Shown piece by piece: positions 12,501 through 25,663 of a stretch of 64,000 bases of DNA. Position 1 is the stretch's first letter; each line of letters opens with the position of its first letter. The notes under the pieces are model-generated. The model made no database searches, was not told the origin of the DNA, and saw only the letters and a list, made by a program, of their open reading frames with translations. The stretch is from Hirudinaria manillensis. Taxonomy: Eukaryota; Annelida; Clitellata; Hirudinida; Hirudinidae. Position numbers and translations under genes: made by a program. Where the stretch lies: assembly GCA_034509925.1 (NCBI GenBank), contig CM067532.1:10355180-10419179 (forward strand), read 5' to 3'.

Positions 12501-15500
12501 TAAAGGATTTAGCTTTGATTTTGGTTCAAATAACTGATAAAATAACAGCGTAAGAAGACCAGGTTTGAATCCGTGGAACGCGAGCAGATCTTTCATAAGA
12601 AAGATTTCTTTATTTTATTCTGTCAACAAAAAAATATGAAATTTTCAACAAAAATCCTCCAAACAAGAAACTGGAAAGAAATGCAGGAATTTCAAAGAAT
12701 AAATTTCTTTGAATAAATTATGATAATTTGCATATAAATGAATAATGAAAATTAAACATTTGTTATTAAATAATAAAATTGGATAATAATGTGAAATCGA
12801 TCAACGTTGGAAATAACAATTATTAAATATAATTATTTAATATATTATTTAATCTGAATAATTTATTTAATCTGAAATAAGTGAATCCTCATCATCAAGA
12901 AAGTCATCAATGGGCTTTCAAACGCGATGTTTACATCGACAAATTATTTATAAATAAATAAATAATTTATAAATTATACAATTTATATTACAAATATGTT
13001 TTCGCTTTCATGTTCCATCACTTCGCAAACAGCCATTTGCGATTGCCTTTGGTCGTGAGTGGTCGCGTGTGGTAGTGGTAGGTGCGGTCGTGTGGGGTTA
13101 GTCGTGATCATCTGTGGTCATCTGTGGTCATTTAGGCATGTGTGAGAAACAAGTAGAATTCATTCTTGTGACTTTCAGGAAAATGTGGATTGCAAAGATG
13201 GACAGATAACAACGATCAACTTGTCACTGGTTCGCGTGCCGTCATCCGGGGATCCGTGTGCGTGTGCACGTGACCGTTCCATTTTTTCATTTTAAATCCG
13301 TCAATCCATCCGCTCACTTTTCCATCTCGAGGAAGATGAAGAATAAACATTTTGTTTGGCATCCGAGATTTTTAAAGGAAGACGAACTGATGGACGAGAG
13401 AATCATCGGATCGAAGAAGTAATGGATGGATTAGTTAATGAATATAATAGACGATCAATTAAGAAATAGATTTGAAAATACGTAGATGAATGAGAGAAGG
13501 AACAAAGACAGCGAGATGGATGAATATGCAGTGGAACAAAAGGACGTGAAATTCTGTGTAATGGGTCCACATGGTGACATCTGACTTCCATCTTTTCCTT
13601 CCAAACTCAGACAACGATTTGCTTCTTAAAGTTCTTTTCTTTATTTTTAAAATTTTAAATTCTTCCAGGAATTCTTAATTTCAAGTCTTAAAAATCAAAG
13701 TATTTTTAAATGGAATAAAAATCACTTCAAGTGGCACCAAAGGAAATTATGGCACAAGTAAGCAATAATAGTTATGAAAGAAATAGTCGTAAATTAATTA
13801 AGAAATAATTATGTATATTTAAATATATAAATAATAAAAAGGTTGTAAATTAATAAATAAAAATATTTAATAAATTAATAAATAATTAACGGAGTTAGAA
13901 ATAATTCAGGAATGAATGGCAATCGGTTAAGAATTTGTTTGAGGACTTTTACAGAAAGAGGTTGGTATGAAATTATGCATGAATTTATTCAATGTTACCC
14001 CTGACACTCACGCCTTTGGCTTTTCTTTTCTAAATAAATATTATAAATAAATAAATATTATTATTATTACAACCACCATCGCTAATATCAGCACCTTGAT
14101 CACGATGACGATAATCATCACCACATGGCTACCACACCATAGCAAACCATACCATACCACGCCACACCACACCACGCCACACCACACCACGCCATACCAT
14201 AGCAAACCATACCATACCATACCATACCACGCCACACCACACCACGCCACACCACACCACGCCATACCATAGCAAACCATACCATACCATACCATACCAC
14301 GCCACACCACACCATACCACACCACACCACGCCATACCATAGCAAACCATACCATACTGGCTACCATACCTCGTGGAACTTTTTATTCTCCGAGATTTCT
14401 TTTATAAATTTCTGACATGTTTTTAATAAATGGAACATTAAGGACTACAATAGCATTGATTTGAAATTAATGATGATTTATCTTAATTTATTTTTAGTTT
14501 TAAAAGACAATTTAATGAATTAATAACAATTTCAAAATAAAATAATCTTACGATTTGGCCGCTCACGGTTATGGTTTGTGAGAGAACAATCCAGGTGACG
14601 GTCTCGTGGCAAGGGGGACAGGTGTATGAACCGCTGTACGACCAGTATTTGCCTGTGTCGTCTGCCAATTTCAAGTTATGGCGAGATAAAAAATAACTGC
14701 AGGAAGTTTACATTTTTACATCACCATTACCTAAAATAATAATAATAATAATAATAATAGTAACAATAATAACAATAATAATAATAATAAAGTTATTGGA
14801 AAAAGATTAAAAAATCAGTTTTTGTTAATATTTTTAAAGTAAACGCAAAAAGAATTTTAATTTTAATTTTTTGAACTCCAAAAACTTTCGCGAGGCCTCC
14901 TTTGGATCAGATAGATAACACAGGGATACTGGAGATTATGGGATTTCCCAGGAAGTTATTTTTAGAAGCGGAAATGAAAACAAGAAATTTAATTTCTCTA
15001 CTAATATAGCAAACATAATTTTTATTTCGAGGCTTATAATAATTATAATTATTTATAATTATTTAATTTAAAATATTTGAATTCCATTAAGTGCTACACT
15101 TACATGTAATAAAACATCTTTCAATGGTAAACAGCATAATAATGCCCTCAAATGGCAAATAACACAATAAATCTCTTAAACGGCAGCCAATATAATAATA
15201 CCCTCATCCGGTAAATAATATATTAATTAATATATTATATTATATTATAATATAATAATATTATATTATATTATAATATAATAATGCCTTTAAATGGTAA
15301 ACAATGTAATAACTACCTGGCAGAAGCAGTTTGACATCAAAATCTTCGTTGACAGCAACAGTTTGGTTTCTGTAAACAACATCTTCGATGATTTTCGACC
15401 AAACTTGAAGGGTCTTGTTGGGATTTGTGTCCGTTAACTTTCAATTGTCAACAATTTAACAAATAAATAAATAATTATTATGCATTATATATTAAATTAT

Positions 15501-18500
15501 ATTAAACATATAATATTATTATTTATAAATAAAATGTGAAAAATAAATTGAGTTGAGACCGCCTTTGAACCTGAAATTGTTTTGCAAGGAAATAATGAAA
15601 TAAAATAGAAATAAAAGTTATTAAATGAAATTAAATAAGACTAAAGAAATTATTGCGTGACATTGAATGACCTTTGCAAAGACGGCGATGATGACGATCC
15701 CATCATCTCTTTTCATCGCTTCCTCGTAGGAATCGTACAAGTCTTCGTTCCAATGGATAAGTTGAACCTGATAAAATGAATTCTTGTGAATTATTGATGA
15801 ATTGTTGTGCATTATTGATGAATTGTTGTGAATTATGGATGAATTGTTGTGAATTATTGATGAATTGCTGTGAATTAGTGACCAAATGCATTGAATGAGA
15901 CGTCACAAAAGGTGACACAAGGTTTATTGTTTGTTCGTCAATTTCTATCGTCAGACGTTTTATCTTTTCCTTTATTAAATTTTTTAAAGCACAAAAATAA
16001 CCAATATCACAAAATTAATGCCGATATTAATGGAGAAATATTTTAAACAAATCATGAAAGAAATGAAAGATTGTGGTTCACATTTTGAATCTAATTTAAT
16101 TTTATTAATTAATATTATTAATTTATCTTAAAAACTGTAATTTCTCGAATTATAATAATTAAAAATAATATTAATAATTATAATTAATAATAAAATCGAT
16201 CAAGAATGGAATTTTAATTTTTAAAGATTATCTTTTCACAAATTCTTCTTCAGTTTTTTAAATGTTTCTTTTTGTCATCAGAATTGAAGCTTTTGCAGGT
16301 CTGCACTTAATTGACCTCCTTGATTCTAATCAATGGAGGTGATAGTGGAAGGATTGAAGAGATAGTGAAAGAATGATGAGAGAACTGATGGAGGTGTTGG
16401 TTCCACGACGAGGTACCTCCGATCCCTTGAGTTTTCCTGTCAGTTGGATTCCATCCAATTTTTTATTTTTTATTTTGAAACATTTTCATTGCAATATTAT
16501 TAATAAATTAAACATAAAATCAGTTAAATGATAATAAATCATAATAAATGCGGCGAACGAACGCGTCTAGTGGTGTTCTTTTCTAGAATTGATAAAATAA
16601 CAAACGTGGAAAACAAAGCAGGAATTGAACACGACACCTCTGAACCTCTGAAAAGTTATCAAAACTTCTTCATGGATAAGCTTTTATGAGCTTTCAATAA
16701 AGCAATCATAAAGTGGAAGCATTTATGAACTCATTTTATTAATATCATGAGTTTTATCAATTAATTTTAATACTTTATAATTTGAAAAAAATGCTTTATA
16801 ATTTTAATCATTATAATAATTTATTGATTTATAATTAATGATTTATAATTTAATTATTTATTTACAAAATAATTTTTAACATTAATTGAATGACTTCGTT
16901 TGAAAATGAATCTAAAAATATTTATTTATGTCCATCCTTAAAAATAGTTTTATACGATTTTATCTCGACTCAGATAAAACGTTAACGAATGATGCGCTAT
17001 AAAAATGGAGGCTTAAAAGAACAGCACAAGGTTTGTTTGTTCAGTGCAAACATATTTTTCATGCAACATTCACGAATCAACGAAAAGACTTTTCTTCTGG
17101 ATTAGAAAATGGATAAAAGGAATCAGAAAAACAATATTATTAAAATTAAAATGATTTTAAGAATACAATTGTAAATTTGTTATAATTAATTATAAATTAA
17201 TTAATACTTCATATGGTTAATATATCAATTGATCCTGCAAGCAAGCGGCACTTTTCCTATTAACAAACGTCAATCTGATGCCGACCTGGTTGATGGAATG
17301 AACTTTTTATGACTTGGAAAATAAAAGTATAAATATATAAATAAAATTTATTTTGAAATAAAAGTCGTCTGGAAAAGTCAGTTTTGAAAGAAGAGGGGAA
17401 GGTTCAGAGGATGACAGAAACTTTGGGGGCAAAATAAATTCCGCATCTCGGAGGAAATGTTTGGAATTTGAAAAGTAAAAATAAAATAATTTGAAAATAA
17501 AAATAAAATTTTTAAAAAACTAATTTTAAAACAAAAACATGATTTTAATGCCGAAGTGGAATTTGAACGCCACAAGCGGTTCGTTTGCCACGTGACGATC
17601 AGAAATGATAAGCATTTCCTATTGCATTTACTCTGACTAAATTCGATTAGAAAGTACTTTCAAGTCATCATCATCATCATCATCACAGGCAGCGTCATCA
17701 TAATCATAATCATCATCAACGAATCCACGAATACAACCTCAGCCGAGTATGGCCTGCTGTTGACCAAATGTTCAGATCCGTTAGAATCGTTTTCCCCCCA
17801 ATGGAATTCCACTTTTTCCAAAATGTACGAATATTCCTTGCAAGGACCTCCTGTTATGTCTAAAAATAACTTCTTCGTGACGTCATAGTATATGCCACAA
17901 GAAAGGTTTTGAGTAGGAAATCAGACTGGAAACATATACGATTGCAATCATAATTATCATTATCATCATCGTCGTCATCATTATCATCATCGTCATCGTC
18001 GTCATCATCATCGTACGTTAAGGACATTAAAAGTCGGATCTATTCACCATCCTTATACATATGTATATATCGCAAACTTCATCTGATTATTCATAAGTTG
18101 ACCCACGACACTATTTAAAAAATCACCTTTTGACCCTGATTTAAATATTCAAATGAACCTACAAGACTTTGAATCCAGGATTTGAACTATGGCCGTATTG
18201 CCATTGTTTGTCAGCGTCTTTTTTTCAGCCTTGCCATTGGATGAACTTTGACCCAAAGATGATGACGTAACGGAAGATGCAGCCAATCCCGAAGTCTTTT
18301 TGCCTGGCATTGTAAATCGAAATAACGTTCTTTTCTTTGTTAAGAAATTATTATATTTCAATTATTTCAAAATTATTTTAATATTTTGGCATTTAATAAA
18401 TCTGGATTATTGGCATTTAAATAATAATAATTGTCCTTTAAAAAGACGACATTAAATTTTAATTTCTGTCAACAGAAAGTTGAATTTGTTGAATTATTTA

Positions 18501-21499
18501 CAAACTAAAACGTTTCAGTGGACAATTTAAAGCTCTCAGTTCAAAGTTCAAAGCGGAGGAATTGGCGATTGTAGGATAAACTTTGAAAAATTTTGGCAAA
18601 TTATTTCAAGTAATTTATAAATATTTTACAATGGCTTACGTAATTTCAATTTAAAAAAATGAAAGTTATAAATATTTTAGTAATACGATAATAATAAACT
18701 TTAACCTAATTATAAATTATGTTATATTATGCTATAAATTATCATAATTTACCTGCAGAGGGTGACGGACCAGGCCCCGTTGTTGAAGTCGTCGCCGTCG
18801 ATGGGGTGAAGTAGTGGATTTGAAGGGGGTTCATCGTCAACTCGTGGTTGACGTGAACATCTTCGGTTAAAATATCGATTGGTGATTGGTTGCCACCAGA
18901 GGCAGAGGGGTAATAAATCCACCAGGTTTCAGGCCCTGAAAGCAATCAATAGGTCAACCAATAGGTCAACCAATCAGACGACGATTGAACATTTCAATTT
19001 AATTCGAGCAGGTTTGTGTCGCCAGATGGTGTTAATTAAGTAACAATTAAATAATTTATTAACAACATGTTTATTTAATCATTTTGATCTTGTAAATGGT
19101 CCTAAATTTGAGATTAAATGAGGAAATAAAGATATTATCTGCTCAGATGTTTATAAGGACATGTGATAAATGAAATATAAATGAAATAATAAATGAAATA
19201 TAAATGAAATAATAAATCAAATATAAATCAAATAATAAATGAAATATAAATGAAATAATAAATAAAATCTGTTGCCATAGAAACGTGCAGGTATGGAGTT
19301 TCACTTGCATTTGTTTTGAGAAGACTTTTATTTAAAACCAATTGAGATTGAAAAAATATTATTATATAATATATTATAAAATAATGAGAATATAAAATTA
19401 AATATTATAAAATATTATTATATAATTCTTTAAAAATAATGAGAATATAAAATTAAATATAAATGTTGCCATTGTTTGTCATAATGAATTGTTTGAAATA
19501 ATTATTTGTTTTTAAATTATTTGTTTTCCAACATCCTTTTTTAGAGCACGAAACGAAGCCAATTGAAAGAATGTTACATTATAGTTTGTAGTTTTCATAA
19601 ATTAAAAAAATATATAATTTTAATCCATAATTTATTAATTATTGTGAAATAATTATTTAAGTAAAGTAATTATTAAGTAATTGTCTTGGGATGAAAATAA
19701 AGTGAAAATCTTCGATGGGAACTTCATTTTCCAAGCAATCCTTCGAGGACTGTTGAATCACAATTTTGCTGGCTTCCATGGAAACATTTGATGACAACAA
19801 ACTGACAATGATGAAAATTTCGAAATGGATCCTCAGCTATCTCCACGTGGCAGATCCTCAGGCGAGGTTGAGTTATGGGAAAATAATTGCCGACCGGTTA
19901 AACGGAATGAACAAGTGAGAATTGGGGTCGCGACTGATGATTGTGTAAATGCAAATCGTTCTTTTATCATTCGACACACGTTCGTTTGCCGCTCTTGCCA
20001 CTCCGGCGACATCGGCGACAGAAATTTTGCGTGACTTCCTTTGCATGTCGGGTACTCAGTACCGAGGCAGATGTTACATTTCATTCCTTGTTCTTACGTT
20101 TGCACAATTTTTGTAGTTTCTAGATTGACATGGCAACCGCCTAGCAACCAGCAATGCACCTAGCAACCGCCACTCAACTTCTCCTCCTCTGAAAATCTCC
20201 CCATTGAGTGAACACTGAAAATGCGGAAGTGATTTTGTTGTAGGAATTCCATTGAACGATTCCATCTCCTTTCTTGGAACTTGTTTGTTGATTATTGACG
20301 GCAACATTAAAAATGCAACAACAACAATGTTGCCGATTGTAATGTTGATGACAACATTAGAAATACAACAGCAACAACAGCAACAGCAAACGTTCAACGG
20401 CAGCAACGACATCAGCGTGCAAGGAGTTGATTTGAATCGTTTGCGATGCAACCAAACATTTCGCCAGACAAGGTTTGCGTTTCGTTTGCTTACATTGTAA
20501 TCTTCCTGGCGATGATGACGACGGCGATGATGACGACGACGGCGATGATGACGATGACGATGATGATGATGACGATGACGATGATGATGACGACGACGAC
20601 GATGATGATGATGGCTAACAATATTTCAATAATCTTTCAGAAAATGGACAGAACTCGTTGTTCAAAAGACCTTTTGAATTTCGATGAAATGAATGAAAGA
20701 GCTTTTATAATAATCACCATTATCATCGCCTGATGAAATGAATGAAAGAGCTTTTATAATAATCACCATTATCATCACCTGATGAAATGAATGAAAGAGC
20801 TTTTATTTATAATAATCACCATTATCATCACCTGATGAAATGAATGAAAGAGCTTTTATAATAATCACCATTATCATCACCTGATGAAATGAATGAAAGA
20901 GCTTTTATAATAATCACCATTATCATCACCTGATGATCGTCACCATCATCATCACCACCACAGCCATCATCATCATCATCACCATGAAAAAAGAAGAAAT
21001 GCAAACATTTGAAAATGTATTTTTTGCATGATTGTTGCAATTAATGTAAATGATTAGGAATAAAATATAATATAATTTGTAATAACAAATCAATGATGAC
21101 GACGATGACGGTTCCAGTGACGATGGTGGTGATGATGATGATGATGATGATGATAATGGAGTGCCGAGGGAAATTGATGACGACGCAAACAGGAAGCAAC
21201 GAAATTTAAACTCGTGGCGTCCCTAGCATCCGTCACCTAGCAACGTCAGCCATGCTGGGTTTTTTTTTTTTGCATTTTATCGATAATTATCCTCATCAGC
21301 AACTTGGACATAAATAAATTTTATATTCTGATAAAATGAATTTTATCATAAAATCAATAAAATGAAATTTATATTCTGATAAAATGAATTTTATCGCCCG
21401 ATAAGAAGCAGCGGGTTCTATCGAGGACCTTTATTTCGGGGCGTCCTTCTTGAATAAATTAAAAAGATGGTTTTCATAATTATATTTTTATTACTTATG

Positions 21500-21587
<88 letters not shown>

Positions 21588-21923
21588 GTAATAATAATAA
21601 TAATAGTAATTGGTTGTCACTTTTGTTGTCTTCGAAATAATAAAGAAATGTTTGTAAATAATTTTCAATTATTTCCCCCTTAATTAATTTTAAATTTTCA
21701 GTTTTTAAATCTTCAGTTGATATTCAATACCATTATTCAAGATTCTTAACAACGTCGACGATGATGATGATGATGATGATGATGAGGAACGGTGAGGAAA
21801 GCAGTTGATGGACCCACCTCTGTCCTTGCAGTATCCCCACCTGTAATCATCCATGGTCTTCCATCTCGATCCAATGTAGTCGGCCTCGATGCGAGCTATT
21901 TGCGTATCGTGGGTATTCCCCAT
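9550..21923 (-). CDS. Carbonic anhydrase-related protein (CARP), zinc site altered
   Basis: Eight minus-strand exons: 21923-21818, 18935-18753, 18303-18163, 17859-17738, 15767-15672, 15437-15317, 14661-14552 and 9813-9550. They sum to 1143 nt (380 aa) with all phases consistent. Family hallmarks in order: [15 protein letters not shown] (WGY..ENGPEHW region), [62 protein letters not shown] and [13 protein letters not shown]. The first two of the three catalytic zinc histidines normally sit in FHFHWG; here the segment reads VEFHWG, so the His94 equivalent is Glu161. The other two ligands survive (His163, His189). Loss of His94 is the known signature of acatalytic CARPs such as vertebrate CA8, where it is Arg, and the TNDGHT/VILKSKS-like region also recalls CA8. 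Odd features are a Thr/Ser/Pro/Gly-rich insertion of about 45 residues across exons 2-3 and a tail of about 50 residues after the fold. Met-Gly at the start could allow N-myristoylation. CO2 hydration is unlikely; a binding role is inferred. Confidence 0.9.
9814..14551 (-). other. CARP intron 7 (4.7 kb)
   Basis: Intron with AT-rich sequence, a GGAT/ACATGGATGG tract (about 11700-11815), an ATC/His microsatellite (about 11915-12005) and the pentamer array at 14128-14357. Short ORFs at 10215-10400 (minus) and 10647-10922 (plus) lack convincing splice sites or family motifs. Confidence 0.6.
14128..14357. repeat. ACCAT/ACCAC/GCCAC pentamer minisatellite
   Basis: Pentanucleotide units of the type RCCAY run for about 230 bp inside CARP intron 7. 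A higher-order unit of about 75 bp, each containing the variant block ATAGCAAACC, repeats three to four times. On the other strand it reads as Trp/Tyr/Gly/Met/Val polymers in several frames, which are artefacts. Confidence 0.95.
15215..15285. repeat. AT-rich palindromic block in CARP intron 6/7 area
   Basis: Alternating TATTATA/TAATATAA units form near-perfect inverted repeats about 70 bp long, just downstream of CARP exon 6 on the minus strand. It could extrude a cruciform, but no specific function is shown. Confidence 0.7.
15780..15880. repeat. About 21-bp tandem repeat next to CARP exon 5
   Basis: Four to five copies of a unit built on TTATTGATGAATTGTTGTGA lie immediately upstream (transcript sense) of CARP exon 5, ending about 10 bp before its acceptor. 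On the minus strand they read as an Asn/Gln/Phe repeat, but they are intronic. Confidence 0.8.
20687..20937. repeat. About 48-bp minisatellite, five copies
   Basis: A unit beginning CTGATGAAATGAATGAAAGA and ending in CACCATTATCATCA recurs five times almost identically, with one copy carrying a 4-bp ATTT insertion. It lies in CARP intron 1. Confidence 0.95.
21504..21613. repeat. (AAT)n microsatellite
   Basis: About 35 AAT units with two AGT interruptions near the distal end, within CARP intron 1. Confidence 0.97.
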
Positions 21924-23396
21924 TTGTTCTAATTTCAGTTTCTTTTCTCCGAAGCAGGAGTGCAAATGAATGAAGAGTGCACCTGAATTTATGGGAGTGA
22001 AAATCAGTTCAAATGTTTCTCTGAACTTCTTTCTTTCCTTCTCTTTAATTTCTTTGTTTTATTATCGCTCGTTTTACTATTAATAATTTTCCATAAATTA
22101 TCATTTGCACGTGGACATTTAAATGCATTTTTAAATTATTCAGTTGATGATTCCAGGTCTTCCAAATGAATGTTGTTTTATGACGGATCGATGGACCCAT
22201 CTATGATTGAAATAAGTTAAAGATTTTCATTAAGATGATCCTGTAGAAGTACAGATAGGTGGACGGACGGATGGATGGAATAAAATTGTAATCGAAGCAA
22301 CATCCACAGATGCGTCGCAGCAGCTCCTAATTGACCTGTCGAGATTTCAAGCATTTCATTCCATGCATTAATTGGATTTTAATTATTTTAATTATAATTA
22401 ATTCATTTGACTTAATTAAGAGAGCTTGGAATTAACGGTTTTTTTGATTTATTAAGCAGAACCTTCATCGATTGGAACAAGCCGAGATGTTTCATTTCCA
22501 ATCCTTGCTTTCCGGGTTCAAATCCCATCTTGAGTCTCAACTTATGACCGCATGGATCGATAAAGCGACGGACGCTGGAGCATTACCTCGATATTTCATC
22601 AATATATCGTTGCTTCGCTTAGATCGAGACCGATATTATCGATCAGCAATCGACAAATGATGGTTTCTAAGTTCGCTGCTTTTGTTTAAAAGTGGAAAGT
22701 AAATGTATATTTAATGAAATTAAATGTTTCTATTTAAGGAATATTGTGGTAATGTGTAATTCACTGTGATTACGAATTTGTTTCGAATGCACCGGAGTGT
22801 GCATTCATTCACCGACCTACAATTAGACACGCCCACCGAGCCGTGAATGGGTTTTCCCAAGTGTCTAAAATTACCGTCCAATCAAGTCACGCGAGATTAT
22901 CAATCTCCGAGATCGAGTGGCTTCGACGACTTCGACTGCAACGGTGGTAGGAGTGGTAGTGGTGGTAGCAGTCGTGGTAGTGGTGGTGGTTGTAGTTGTA
23001 GCAATGGATGACGTGTGCATTAGAAGGGATGTTGTTGGCTTTTAATATATATTTGCCCTCTGAGGCTCCTAATTCAGGCGAACGCCTTGAGCTCAGAGTG
23101 TTTGAAACAAGAAGGGCTCGTGACCTTTGAACCTCCTTTGAAAACATTGCCGAAATTGCTTCATATTTTCAACTGAATACCGTGAGTTGTCAGCATTCAA
23201 ATTTTTTAAAAAAGAATATCCATTTAAATAAAGAAAAATTAATTTAAAATATATTTCTTATAAAACTGACATTTACAAAATAGAGAACCAGAATATTTTG
23301 CTTCGTTCATCCATCATCATACGTCAACTGGTGCAAATTCATTTTTATTCATCAAATACAACCATAATTATGCGTCCCATCCTTTTATTTAAAAAA

Positions 23397-23702
23397 AAAA
23401 AGATAACCTAACTAATTACAAGCAAAACCCTAACACTAACCTTAACTCAAAAGTAAACCTAACCCTAACCATAATTCCAAGCATAACCCTAGGCCTGACC
23501 CTAATTCATAGCCCTAACCCTAACTCCAAATCTAAACCTAACCCTAGCCATAATTCCAAACATAACTCTAACCATAACCCTAATTAAAAGGCTAACCCTA
23601 ATACACAGCCCCAACCCAAATTCCAAGCCTAACCCTAACCCTAATTAAATAACAAACCTTAAACCCTAACCTTAATTCTAGCCTTAACTTTAACCCTAAT
23701 TT
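23397..23702. repeat. Degenerate interstitial telomere-type (CCCTAA) block
   Basis: CCTAACCCTAA-like hexamers with many substitutions and AAT-type interruptions run for about 300 bp, all in C-strand orientation. Flanking DNA is ordinary intergenic sequence, so this is an interstitial block rather than a chromosome end. Confidence 0.85.
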
Positions 23703-25077
23703 ATTTTCAAAGATTTATTTACAACTTCATCAACTTCCACGATGTGACTCAAGTCATCGCAAGTTTGTTTATTGTGCGTGCAATTGTCGCCATATTTTAA
23801 ATTATTTGCAGCGCAAGTATTTGCAGTAAAAAATACTTTACGAGGTTGACATGATGACGACGACGACGATGATGATGCCGGATGCGATGAGTCACGTTGA
23901 GGTGAAGTAATTTGTATACCATTAATAATTTAACTATCAGCAAGTAATTAATATAATTAGCATAATTAATTAAACTAATTAGCATAATTAATTTTGAACT
24001 AAATTTTTTTTTTCAAAAATTACCTGAAAAGGAAAGTTGTGGAGACAATTAAATCAGAAATGTTATTTTTCCATTTTATTTATTTATATTTCTTAGTATA
24101 TTATTTATTATTATTATATTATTTATTTCTTGTGATTAAATAAAAAAAACAACTGAAAATGTCAGAAAACGTCGCAGAATAAAAGTCAATTCAAAAGCAT
24201 CAAAGTGCCAGCAACATTTCCTGCTTCAACACTGCCCCTCCTTTTATACCCTTCCAACCAACCATCTTCGTCTTCGTCTTCCTCATTTTTCTTCCTCCTT
24301 CGTACTTTCTTTCGCTCAGACGAATTTCTTCTCTCCGAAGTAATATTACTTCTTGAAAAGTAATTTTTTAAGACATTAAAAGTACTCAAACTTTTACTCA
24401 AAATGTTGGAATAACATTTAAAAATAACATTTAAAAAGAATCATTTTTTAATGAATTAAAATAATAAGTCATTGATTAATTGAATTTAATCCACAAAAAT
24501 TAACTTTTTTTTATAAATACACTTAAATTGCTTAAAAAGGGTAATTTACGAATGAAAATATCTTAAACAAGAACTTAAATTATCGATATTGTAAAAATTA
24601 GATATATTTGATTTATTAGATGTATTAGATGTATTAGTTATATAATTTTATGTTATAATTTCAGATGATGACGATGACGATGATGACGTAACTCATTCAC
24701 GCCTCTTCCGGATTGGAGGTTATTTTTAGAAGTACTCGCGTGAAAGACGAATGATGGATGAGACGATGAAGAGATGAAATTATCTTTACGAAGAAAACGA
24801 AACTTTTCTGGGAAATTCCAATTATTGGAATTAAAATATTAATTAATTGCTATGAATTAATAATTAAATAATTAACCACATGTATTCCATTTTGTTTTCT
24901 TTTCAAAAGATCATTTAATCGTTGAATAAATGACATAAAAAATTATGATAATGATGATGACCTAATTGCGTAACGCCGGTGATTGGTGGGGCGGACACCA
25001 AGGATGTTCTTTTAAGCCTCAACTTGTCTCAGCGATGTCTGCGGAAGCAGCGATTTAGAAAAAGAATTCCCAGGACA

Positions 25078-25445
25078 CGCATTACGATGAATTATAATGC
25101 CTCACGATGCATTACGATGAATTATAATGCCTCACGATGCATTACGATGAATTATAACGGCTCAATATGTATTACGATGAATTGTAATACCCCAATATGT
25201 ATTGCGATGAATTGTAATACCCCAATGTGTATTGCGATGAATTGTAATACCCCAATATGTATTACGATGAATTGTAATACCTCAATATGCATCACGATGA
25301 ATTGTAATAGCTCAATATGTATCACGATTTATCGCAATACCTCGATATATATTATGATGAATTGTAATACCTCAATATGCATCACGATGGATTGTAATAC
25401 CTCAATATGTATTACGATGAATTGTAATGCCTCACGATGCAATAT
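25078..25445. repeat. 30-bp minisatellite, about 12 copies
   Basis: The unit begins ATTACGATGAATTGTAATAC and ends CTCAATATGT, with graded variants (first copies CTCACGATGC, middle copies CCCAATATGT, last copies returning to CTCACGATGC). 30 is divisible by three, so one frame stays open across the array as a Met-Asn-Cys-Asn-rich ORF (24979-25542). The repeat structure explains that ORF. Confidence 0.95.
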
Positions 25446-25630
25446 AATTGGGGGCCCACACACTCGAATTACGATCTCCACGATTCTTGACTCGTGGCGT
25501 CTCTGGGTAGTCTTGCGCAACGTTGAAAACTGCGCCACATAAATTCGGTGGTCGGCTGATTAAGGGGCAGGGAGAGGAAAGTTACGCAAGCGGAACTAAT
25601 CGTTCTGCGGGATAATGGAGATGGCGAGAA

Positions 25631-25663
<33 letters not shown>

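Larger units (their letters stand above)
18938..21817 (-). other. CARP intron 1 (2.9 kb)
   Basis: Intron between the first coding exon and the QSPIDI exon. It holds AT-rich AAATGAAATAATAAAT repeats (about 19160-19265), GAT/GAC microsatellites (20505-20615, 21090-21155), the 48-bp repeat and an AAT array. No additional exon was recognised, though ORFs at 19833-20084 (minus) have mixed composition. Confidence 0.55.

Noticed and set aside
14041..14367. Minus-strand frames rich in Trp/Tyr/Gly/Met/Val
   Set aside because: Pentamer minisatellite in a CARP intron; all frames open.
23397..23702. Possible chromosome end
   Set aside because: Degenerate hexamers with normal gene-bearing sequence on both sides; interstitial, not terminal.
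24979..25542. Plus-strand 187-codon frame with Cys-Ile-Thr-Met-Asn repeats
   Set aside because: Explained by a 30-bp minisatellite; flanks show no splice or family support.
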